Source of the DNA: Clostridia bacterium | GTDB taxonomy: Bacteria > UBA6262 > WVXT01 > JAUXBS01 | NCBI GenBank assembly: GCA_030619245.1 | Contig: JAUXBS010000029.1 | Span: 1 to 9,244 of the forward strand | Length of the DNA: 9,244 bases | Direction of reading: 5' to 3' | Part shown: piece after piece, positions 1-5,415 of the stretch | Layout of the letters: each line of letters opens with the position of its first letter | How positions within the stretch are numbered: the first letter of the stretch is position 1 | Made by a program: the position numbers and the translations under genes | Notes under the pieces: generated by a model | What the model saw: the letters and a program-made list of their open reading frames with translations, nothing else | Database searches by the model: none | What the model was told of the DNA's origin: nothing

Positions 1-17
1 TAATCAAAAAAAAAAAG

Positions 18-59
18 CAAGAAAAAACCAAAGAACCGCACCTGTTTTCTTTTTTCTTG
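18..59 (+). other. A/T-rich inverted repeat upstream of truA
   Basis: CAAGAAAAAA at 18-27 is perfectly complementary to TTTTTTCTTG at 50-59, with a 22-nt spacer. The RNA stem would have 10 base pairs but only two G-C pairs, so it would be weak. It ends just before the purine-rich ribosome site of truA (61-69). It could be the relic of an upstream gene's terminator or a chance pairing in homopolymer-rich sequence. A function cannot be told from this window. Confidence 0.3.
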
Positions 60-75
60 AAAGAAGGGGTTAAGT

Positions 76-834
76 TTGTTAATATCCAGTATGATGAATA
101 TAAAAATGAACATACAGTATGACGGGACTGATTATTCAGGCTGGCAGGTGCAGAAGAAAAGGAAGACCGTACAGGGAGAAATAGAAAAAAGGTTAAAGCG
201 GATATTACAGGAGGATATAAAGTTAAAAGGGGCGTCCAGGACTGATGCCGGCGTTCATGCGCTGGGCCAGACGGCGAATTTTATTATTGAAGGCAAAGGG
301 GTTTCGTTAAGAGATTTACAGCATTCATTGAATTCCATGCTGCCGGAGGATATAGTGGTTTCAGGAATAATGAAAAAAGGGAAGGCTTTTAATGCCAGGT
401 ACGATGCAAAATCAAAGATATACGAGTACAGGCTCCTGAACCGGAAATACCGGGAAGTCCTGGGAAGGAATTATTACTGGCATGTATGGGAGAAACTTGA
501 TTGGGGGAAAATAAAAAAGGCGGCAGGGTACTTAAAAGGAAAACATGATTTTACAGCATTTTCTTCAACCGGCTCGCCAAGGAAGAACAATTTTTGTACA
601 TTAAAGCGGCTTGATGTTAAGAAGGAAGGTAGTTTATATAAGATAGTGCTGGAAGCGGATTTTTTCCTTTATAGAATGGCAAGGAACATGGTTGGGTTTC
701 TTGTTGAAACCGGCAGGGGGAGGATTGAGCCTGAATGGGTAAAAACTGTTGTAAAAAAAGGAAAAATTGATAAAATTTATGAAACTGCGCCTGCAAGAGG
801 GCTTTGTCTGATAAAAGTCAAGTATGGGAAATAG
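76..834 (+). CDS. truA: tRNA pseudouridine synthase A (TruA)
   Basis: TruA converts uridine to pseudouridine at positions 38-40 of the tRNA anticodon arm in the cytoplasm. The product has the family's N-terminal NIQYDGTDYSGWQ segment and the catalytic motif SRTDAGVHA, with the nucleophilic aspartate at residue 57 counted from the TTG. The C-terminal half has FLYRMARNMVG and the ETGRGR segment typical of TruA. A length of about 250 residues is normal for the family. The start is uncertain. TTG at 76 lies 6 nt after the purine-rich AAGAAGGGG (61-69) and gives 252 residues. ATG at 91 or 94 fits the usual TruA N terminus better but sits more than 20 nt from any ribosome site. It ends 70 nt before the next gene, which has its own promoter, so the two are probably separate units. 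No promoter is clear upstream. Identity is very sure, start less so. Confidence 0.96.
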   Translation: MLISSMMNIKMNIQYDGTDYSGWQVQKKRKTVQGEIEKRLKRILQEDIKLKGASRTDAGVHALGQTANFIIEGKGVSLRDLQHSLNSMLPEDIVVSGIMKKGKAFNARYDAKSKIYEYRLLNRKYREVLGRNYYWHVWEKLDWGKIKKAAGYLKGKHDFTAFSSTGSPRKNNFCTLKRLDVKKEGSLYKIVLEADFFLYRMARNMVGFLVETGRGRIEPEWVKTVVKKGKIDKIYETAPARGLCLIKVKYGK

Positions 835-852
835 GGCGATGTCCCCAAATTA

Positions 853-889
853 ACAGTTGACACTGTAGTCTTTCAGTTGTATACTGAAA
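853..889. promoter_or_regulatory. two CAGT/ACTG inverted repeats overlapping a promoter (candidate operators)
   Basis: The first repeat is ACAGT-TGAC-ACTGT (853-866), which contains the -35 box. The second is TTTCAGT-TGTAT-ACTGAAA (871-889), with seven-base perfect arms spanning the -10 box. Both share the core CAGT(N4-5)ACTG, and their centres are about 20 bp apart, close to two helical turns. This is the layout expected for a dimeric repressor binding cooperatively on one DNA face. No regulator gene is visible in the window, so the cognate protein is unknown. Part of the first repeat follows from the -35 sequence itself. Confidence 0.45.
857..885 (+). promoter_or_regulatory. sigma70-type promoter of the dehydrogenase/LsrF-like unit
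   Basis: A consensus -35 box TTGACA (857-862) is followed after exactly 17 nt by TATACT (880-885), which matches five of six bases of the -10 consensus. Transcription would begin near 892, at or just inside the ribosome site AAAGGA (891-896) of the gene starting at 904. The 5' leader would then be only about a dozen nucleotides. Both boxes are covered by inverted repeats (separate entry), which suggests repression. Confidence 0.75.
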
Positions 890-903
890 AAAAGGATAAA
901 AAT

Positions 904-1935
904 ATGCGGGTTGCGATGTATTACAGTAACAGTGATGTGCGCATTGAAGAAATGCAAAAACCTGGAATAGGGCCGGGTGAAATACTTATACGCATAGAGG
1001 CAAGCGGTATATGCGGGTCTGACATCATGGAATGGTACCGCAGGGACAAGGTTCCTGTGGTGCTGGGGCATGAAATCGCGGGTGATATCGTAGAGGTTGG
1101 AAAAGAAGTGAAGGGTTTCAGGGTAGGGCAGAGGGTGTCGGCGTCCCATCACGTGCCGTGCGATAAATGCCATTTCTGCAGGAGCGGCCATGGTTCAGCC
1201 TGTGATTTACTGAGGAAAACGAAGTTTTACCCGGGTGGATTTGCCGAGTTTGTGCGGATACCCGAGGTGAATGTAAGGCAAAATGGGGTATACCTGATGC
1301 CTGATAATGTATCGTATGAGGAGGGGTCCTTCAGTGAGCCCGTGGCATGCGTTATAAGGGGACAGAGGCATATTAACATGAAGCCGGGCAGGAGCGTGCT
1401 GGTTATCGGGAGCGGTATTTCCGGACTGCTTCACATCATGCTTGCCCGTGTAAACGGCGCGGATAAAATAATGGCAACGGACATAAATGATTTTAAGTTA
1501 AAGAAGGCAAAAGAATTGGGAGCCGATTACGTGGTTGACGCTGAATCATACAGCCCTGACAGATTCAGGGAGGCCAATAACGGCAGGCTGGCGGATGTTG
1601 TAATACTGTGCGCCGGGGCGCTTCCGGCGGTATACCAGGCGCTTGATTCCATTGAAAAGGGAGGAACCCTGCTTATTTTCTCCGCGGTTAAAGACAATGC
1701 TGATATAACTCTGCCCGTTAATAAAATCTTCTGGCGCGATGAGATCACCATCATGTCTTCCTATGCCAATCACCCGTCAGAACAGAGGGATGCGCTGGAA
1801 TTAATAAGCAAGGGTAAAATGCCTGTCGGGAAGCTCATTACCCACCGTTTCGGGCTTGAGGATACCAGCAGGGGTTTTCAATTGCTTGCCGGTGGCGGGG
1901 ACTGCATAAAGGTAATAATAGAACCGCAGAAATAA
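904..1935 (+). CDS. zinc-dependent medium-chain alcohol/polyol dehydrogenase
   Basis: This is a member of the GroES-like/Rossmann medium-chain dehydrogenase family (threonine, sorbitol or alcohol dehydrogenase type), oxidising a secondary alcohol or polyol with NAD. From the ATG at 904 it has 343 residues. Catalytic zinc ligands are C37 (GICGSD), H56-E57 (LGHE) and E145 (SEPVAC). The structural zinc site is C86, C89, C92 and C100. The nucleotide fold has GSGISG at 169-174, and D193 ends the second strand, which favours NAD over NADP. ATG 904 is chosen over an upstream in-frame TTG (877) because AAAGGA (891-896) is correctly spaced and the TTG lies within the promoter. It is the first gene of a likely two-gene unit with the LsrF-like gene 134 nt downstream. 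The exact substrate cannot be read from the sequence. The fold is certain, the specificity is not. Confidence 0.93.
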   Translation: MRVAMYYSNSDVRIEEMQKPGIGPGEILIRIEASGICGSDIMEWYRRDKVPVVLGHEIAGDIVEVGKEVKGFRVGQRVSASHHVPCDKCHFCRSGHGSACDLLRKTKFYPGGFAEFVRIPEVNVRQNGVYLMPDNVSYEEGSFSEPVACVIRGQRHINMKPGRSVLVIGSGISGLLHIMLARVNGADKIMATDINDFKLKKAKELGADYVVDAESYSPDRFREANNGRLADVVILCAGALPAVYQALDSIEKGGTLLIFSAVKDNADITLPVNKIFWRDEITIMSSYANHPSEQRDALELISKGKMPVGKLITHRFGLEDTSRGFQLLAGGGDCIKVIIEPQK

Positions 1936-2069
1936 TATTTAACAAAAGAAAAAGATAAAAAAACCACAAAGGGGGGAGACAGCGACCGCCGGTTTATCAG
2001 GGGAGCGTCAACACGGGGGGGAATGCGACATCATGATTGCGGCGGATTCACAGGAAGGGAGGAATAAAA
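1936..2069 (+). other. G-rich intercistronic leader between dehydrogenase and LsrF-like gene
   Basis: This 134-nt gap holds G runs of six (1971-1976), four (2000-2003) and seven (2015-2021), unlike the A/T-rich gaps elsewhere in the window. A 14-codon ORF runs from ATG 2023 to TAA 2065-2067 and ends 2 nt before the LsrF-like ATG. No terminator or sigma70 boxes were seen. The gap may be a structured translational leader or simply non-functional spacer. Confidence 0.3.
2057..2063 (+). promoter_or_regulatory. ribosome binding site fixing the LsrF-like start
   Basis: GGGAGGA lies 6 nt before ATG 2070. It supports that start, at the family's MDWGL segment, over an in-frame TTG at 2037. Confidence 0.75.
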
Positions 2070-2864
2070 ATGGACTGGGGATTGAAGAACAGGTTATCAA
2101 GGATTATTAATCCAAAGACAGGAAAGGTCGTAATGCTGGCGGTGGACCATGGATATTTTCTGGGGCCTACTTCGGGACTGGAGGACCTGAAAAAAACACT
2201 GGACCCGCTCATTCCTTATGCAGATACCCTCATGCTTACCAGGGGCGCCCTGAGGGCGTCCGTTGCCCCCGGGTTTGATATCCCGATCATGCTCAGGGTT
2301 TCCGGCGGCAACAGTATCGTTATGGACGACCTTTCAAACGAGGACCTGACCGTTTCGATGGAGGATGCGATACGGCTTAACGTGAGCGGTGTTGCGATGT
2401 CTGTTTACGTTGGTTCAAAGCATCAGCACCAGACATTGGTGAACCTTGCAAAACTGATTGATGAGGCAAACAGGTACGGCATTGCCGTGCTCGCAGTCAC
2501 TGCTGTCGGCAAGGAAATGACCAGGGATGCCCGCTACCTGTCGCTCGCCTGCCGTATTGCCGCGGAACTTGGAGCCCACATTGTGAAGACTTATTACTGT
2601 GATGATTTTGAGAAGATTGTAAATACCTGTCCCGTTCCCGTGGTTATTGCGGGCGGTAAAAAAATTGAGGAAAAGGATGCTCTTAAACTTGCCTATAATG
2701 CCATCAGCAGGGGCGCGGCCGGGGTAGACATGGGGAGGAATATTTTTCAGTCAGATGCCCCGGTGGCAATGATAAAGGCAGTCAGGCAGATAGTACATAA
2801 AAAGGCGTCTGCAGAGGAGGCTTTTGAACTTTATAATTCTCTAAAAGATAAGAAAAGAAAATAA
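2070..2864 (+). CDS. lsrF: LsrF-like class I aldolase/thiolase (DeoC/FbaB superfamily)
   Basis: The closest family recognised is LsrF, which cleaves 3-hydroxy-5-phosphonooxypentane-2,4-dione with CoA in autoinducer-2 breakdown, giving dihydroxyacetone phosphate and acetyl-CoA. The 264-residue product is a TIM barrel. It begins with DWGLKNRLSRIINPKTGK and AVDHGYF (D26, H27), as in LsrF but without the N-terminal extension of the E. coli protein. The likely Schiff-base lysine is K173 in IVKTYY. The phosphate-binding loops are IAGGKK (194-199 region) and GVDMGRNIFQSD (218-229). It follows the zinc dehydrogenase in the same direction, with no terminator between them, so co-transcription is likely. 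No lsrK, lsrG or AI-2 transporter is visible, so the substrate may be another phosphorylated ketose. A fructose-bisphosphate aldolase of the same superfamily is a less likely reading. Family sure, in vivo role inferred. Confidence 0.87.
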   Translation: MDWGLKNRLSRIINPKTGKVVMLAVDHGYFLGPTSGLEDLKKTLDPLIPYADTLMLTRGALRASVAPGFDIPIMLRVSGGNSIVMDDLSNEDLTVSMEDAIRLNVSGVAMSVYVGSKHQHQTLVNLAKLIDEANRYGIAVLAVTAVGKEMTRDARYLSLACRIAAELGAHIVKTYYCDDFEKIVNTCPVPVVIAGGKKIEEKDALKLAYNAISRGAAGVDMGRNIFQSDAPVAMIKAVRQIVHKKASAEEAFELYNSLKDKKRK

Positions 2865-2877
2865 TTAAAGAAAATAC

Positions 2878-2906
2878 TTGACAAAACATGGATGGTTTGT
2901 TATAAT
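2878..2906 (+). promoter_or_regulatory. perfect-consensus sigma70 promoter
   Basis: TTGACA (2878-2883), a 17-nt spacer and TATAAT (2901-2906) match the consensus at all twelve positions with optimal spacing. The predicted start is around 2912-2914. It lies only 14 nt after the stop of the LsrF-like gene and points at the stem-terminator element, then rimO. No other promoter in the window is this strong. Confidence 0.85.
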
Positions 2907-2912
2907 CCAAAT

Positions 2913-2995
2913 AAGCCGAGTTACCAACGCCCATATTATCAGCGAAATACTGGAGAGTGGGTTTCCAACAAAAAGCTGGTAACTCGGTTTTTTTT
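2913..2995 (+). ncRNA. candidate structured small RNA or attenuator upstream of rimO
   Basis: The transcript from the promoter at 2878-2906 would be about 80 nt. CCGAGTTACCA (2916-2926) pairs perfectly with TGGTAACTCGG (2977-2987), and G2915, A2914 and A2913 extend the stem into the T tract. The enclosed 50 nt can form CCATATT/AATA(C)TGG (2931-2937 with 2946-2953, loop ATCAGCGA). Alternatively it can form CCCA/TGGG (2930-2933 with 2958-2961) around CAG/CTG. Eight T residues follow directly. No riboswitch, 6S, SRP or tmRNA consensus was recognised. It could be a free small RNA, a leader controlling rimO by attenuation, or only a terminator for the upstream unit, but the last would not explain the strong promoter. 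Confidence 0.6.
2916..2995 (+). terminator. intrinsic-terminator-like stem with long loop and T8 tract
   Basis: An 11-bp perfect stem ends in CGG and is followed by eight T residues (2988-2995), as in Rho-independent termination. The 50-nt loop is unusually large for a simple terminator, although the loop can itself fold. It could stop the transcript from the promoter at 2878-2906 and also readthrough from the LsrF-like gene. Confidence 0.65.
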
Positions 2996-3023
2996 GGGAA
3001 ACCTTATTTAGAGATACCATAAT
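2994..3023 (+). promoter_or_regulatory. possible second promoter for rimO
   Basis: TTGGGA (2994-2999), an 18-nt gap and CATAAT (3018-3023) give four and five of six consensus matches. Its start would fall near 3030, after the T tract and 28 nt before rimO. If real, rimO would not depend on readthrough of the terminator. The match is only moderate. Confidence 0.35.
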
Positions 3024-3057
3024 ATTGTGTTATGAACCGTTTTATGCCTTTAATAAT

Positions 3058-4392
3058 ATGAAATATAAGGTCAGCATGGTAAGCCTGGGGTGTACGAAGA
3101 ACCTCGTGGATTCAGAGGTAATGCTTGGTATACTGCAGAAGAACGGTTGTATTATTACAGGCAATGTGGAAGGTTCGGATATTGCCATTGTCAACACCTG
3201 TAGTTTCATTAAGAATTCAACGAAGGAATCAGTTGATAAAATACTTGAATTAATAGAACTCAAGAAGAAAAATAAAATAAAAATCCTGATTGTTGCAGGC
3301 TGCCTGCCCCAGAAGTACAAAAAGAAAGAATTGCTTGACGGTTTCAGAGAAGTTGACGCCTTTCTGGGAACAAATAATATACCCGATATAAATAATATAA
3401 TAAAAAAGTTGGCCTTTAACAAAAAATTGTTTATTGTTGATTCCTTTCCCGGATTTTTATATAATGACACTCATCCAAGGTATTCACTAACTCCCGGCCA
3501 TTTAGTTTACGTGAAGATTGCGGAGGGGTGCAGTAACAGGTGCAGTTACTGCCTGATTCCCGGGTTGAGGGGGGATTACCGCAGCCGGAAGATTTTTTCT
3601 GTAGTAAAAGAAATAAAAAAACTTACCCGTACTAATAAGATAGCGGAGTTGAACATAATCGCCCAGGACACAACTTACTACGGCACTGATATATACGGCA
3701 GCCGGAAACTGGCAGGACTCCTTAAAAAAATAGTTAAATTAAAAGCAAGCCGCTGGATAAGATTGATGTACACTCACCCGGCGCATTTGGATGATGAGCT
3801 AATAGAACTCATTAAGAGGGAGAAATCCATATGCAGGTATATTGACCTCCCAATCCAGCATGTGAATAATGATATACTGAGAAGGATGGGCAGGAAGGTA
3901 AACAGGTATAAAATAACCGGTTTGGTGAAGAAGCTCAGGAAAGAAATTCCCGGGATAGCGATACGCACTTCCCTTATTGCCGGTTTCCCGGGGGAGACCG
4001 AAGGGCAGTTCAGGGAACTGCTTGAGTTTGTGAAGGAAATTAAGTTTGACAGGGTGGGTGTATTCACTTATTCAAGGGAAAAAGGGACAAGGGCCTACGG
4101 TTATAAAGGACAGGTTCCTGAAAGGGTAAAGAAAACGAGATACCGGGCTTTAATGCTTGCCCAGCAAAAGGTTTCCCTGGAAATAAACAGGTCATTTATA
4201 GGCAGGGAAATGGAAGTGCTTGTTGATGGCGTGGATAAAAGCAGGGGTATGCTTCTCTGCCGCACCCGGAGGGACGCCCCGGAAATAGACGGTTATACGC
4301 TGGTTAAATCAGGAAGCGGCAAACCGGGCAGTTTTATAAAGGTAAGGATAACAGACGCAAATGCCTATGACCTTATAGGCAGGAAAATCTAA
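3058..4392 (+). CDS. rimO: ribosomal protein S12 methylthiotransferase RimO
   Basis: RimO is a radical-SAM enzyme with two iron-sulfur clusters that adds a methylthio group to a conserved aspartate of ribosomal protein S12. The 444-residue product has the N-terminal UPF0004 domain with cluster cysteines C12 (SLGCTKNLVDSE), C48 (VNTCSF) and C82 (AGCLPQ). The radical-SAM motif CSNRCSYC supplies C158, C162 and C165. A TRAM-like domain forms the last 65 or so residues, ending in AYDLIG. GCTKNLVDSE and IPGLRGDYRSRK separate it from the tRNA enzyme MiaB. ATG 3058 is chosen because it starts the family's MKYKVSMVSLGC segment. An in-frame TTG at 3025 would add eleven unmatched residues. No ribosome site precedes 3058, which is unusual in this window and suggests modest translation. 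The GH130 gene follows after 23 nt, probably in the same transcript. Confidence 0.95.
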   Translation: MKYKVSMVSLGCTKNLVDSEVMLGILQKNGCIITGNVEGSDIAIVNTCSFIKNSTKESVDKILELIELKKKNKIKILIVAGCLPQKYKKKELLDGFREVDAFLGTNNIPDINNIIKKLAFNKKLFIVDSFPGFLYNDTHPRYSLTPGHLVYVKIAEGCSNRCSYCLIPGLRGDYRSRKIFSVVKEIKKLTRTNKIAELNIIAQDTTYYGTDIYGSRKLAGLLKKIVKLKASRWIRLMYTHPAHLDDELIELIKREKSICRYIDLPIQHVNNDILRRMGRKVNRYKITGLVKKLRKEIPGIAIRTSLIAGFPGETEGQFRELLEFVKEIKFDRVGVFTYSREKGTRAYGYKGQVPERVKKTRYRALMLAQQKVSLEINRSFIGREMEVLVDGVDKSRGMLLCRTRRDAPEIDGYTLVKSGSGKPGSFIKVRITDANAYDLIGRKI

Positions 4393-4415
4393 TACCAAGG
4401 AGGAAAAGGAAGAGA

Positions 4416-5345
4416 ATGGCATTATTTCAATTGAAGAGGTATGACAAGAACCCGATTATTGAACCGATTATTGAGCACCCGTGGGAGTCAGTGATGACTT
4501 TTAACACAGCGGCATTACTGCTTGATGATAAGGTTTATCTTCTTTACAGGGCAAGGGGTACGAGGGGAGGCATATCCAGGATAGGTTATGCCTGCTCGAG
4601 TGATGGCTTCAGGATTGACGAGAGATTATCAGAGCCGGTTTACCTGCCGGACCCAACGCATGACAGGGAGGCATTTGGCTGTGAGGACCCGAGGTTAACC
4701 AGGATTGGCGACAGGATATACATGGTTTATTCGGCTTACGGAACCGTGCCGGGTATGATGAGCATACAGAAGTGGGTACAGCTTGCAATAACGTCAATAT
4801 CAGTGGATGATTTCAGAAAAAAGAAGTGGAACTGGAGCAAGCCGGTTTACCCGTTCCCCTATACGGATAACAAGGATGCCTACCTGCTTCCGGAAAAGCA
4901 TAAAGGCAGGTTTGTGTTGTATCACAGGATACCACAGCATATATGGGTTGGTTTTTCAGAAGACGGGGAGAACTTTGTAGACAATAAAATTATTATGAAG
5001 CCGCAGGGTTACGGCTGGGAGTATTACAAGATAGGCGGCGGAGCGCCTCCGATAAAAACAGAGAAAGGCTGGCTGATGGTATATCATTCAGTTGACAGCA
5101 GGTCCTTTTACCGGCTTGGCCTTGCCTTTCTTGACCTGGATGACCCGTCCAGGGTTATATACAGGCATCCCGAACCGATACTTGAACCGGGGGAAGTATA
5201 CGAGAAAACAGGAGACACGTCAAATGTTACCTTCACCTGCGGAGCGGTTATAAAGGACGGTAAGCTTCTGGTGTATTACGGCGCGGCCGACATGGTTATA
5301 GGCGTTGCCTACGCCGATATGAAAGACGTTTTGAAATTACTGTAA
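4416..5345 (+). CDS. GH130 family beta-mannoside phosphorylase or hydrolase
   Basis: Glycoside hydrolase family 130 enzymes cleave beta-mannosidic bonds, mostly by phosphorolysis releasing mannose 1-phosphate, some by hydrolysis. The 309-residue product has no signal peptide, so it should act in the cytoplasm. It is a five-bladed beta-propeller: YRARG (44-48), IGYACSSDG, and the family motif EDPRLTRI with the proposed proton donor D91. Further on come the GGGAPPIKTEKGWLMVYH segment and a C-terminal VYYGAADMVIGVAYA strand. The length is usual for the family. AAGGAGG (4397-4403) lies 12 nt upstream of the ATG, with a second purine run AAGGAAG (4407-4413) closer. It starts 23 nt after rimO, so it is probably co-transcribed, but the functions are unrelated. 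No sugar transporter or partner glycosidase is visible. Phosphorylase versus hydrolase, and the linkage, depend on phosphate-binding residues that I cannot place without an alignment. Confidence 0.9.
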   Translation: MALFQLKRYDKNPIIEPIIEHPWESVMTFNTAALLLDDKVYLLYRARGTRGGISRIGYACSSDGFRIDERLSEPVYLPDPTHDREAFGCEDPRLTRIGDRIYMVYSAYGTVPGMMSIQKWVQLAITSISVDDFRKKKWNWSKPVYPFPYTDNKDAYLLPEKHKGRFVLYHRIPQHIWVGFSEDGENFVDNKIIMKPQGYGWEYYKIGGGAPPIKTEKGWLMVYHSVDSRSFYRLGLAFLDLDDPSRVIYRHPEPILEPGEVYEKTGDTSNVTFTCGAVIKDGKLLVYYGAADMVIGVAYADMKDVLKLL

Positions 5346-5351
5346 TTTATC

Positions 5352-5404
5352 ATCCCTCTCACCCTAACCTCTCCCCTTCGGGGGGAGGTTAGGGTGAGAG
5401 GGAT
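5352..5404. repeat. long GC-rich intergenic palindrome before dnaE
   Basis: The 25-base arm 5352-5376 (ATCCCTCTCACCC... to CCCC) pairs with 5380-5404, broken only by one T-G wobble (5372 with 5384) and closed by a 3-nt loop, TTC. It fills nearly all of the 70-nt gap between GH130 and dnaE and ends 3 nt before the dnaE ribosome site. Palindromes built on CCCTCTCACCCTAACC are, from memory, seen as dispersed intergenic repeats in many bacterial genomes, so this is probably one copy of such a family. There is no T tract, so it is not a standard intrinsic terminator, though such stems may stabilise 3' ends or hinder translation. Confidence 0.85.
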
Positions 5405-5415
5405 ACAGGGGTTAT

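Noticed and set aside
832..850. GGGCGATGTCCCC after the truA stop, as terminator or REP relic
   Set aside because: The stem would have only three or four pairs with a 6-nt loop and no T tract; there is no second copy in the window to support a repeat.
850..1191. Minus-strand ORF of 113 codons opposite the dehydrogenase start
   Set aside because: It lies across a strong plus-strand promoter and a clear enzyme gene; its translation shows no recognisable domain and no ribosome site.
2033..2110. 25-codon ORF overlapping the LsrF-like start in another frame
   Set aside because: No ribosome site at the right distance, and it runs into well-conserved coding sequence.
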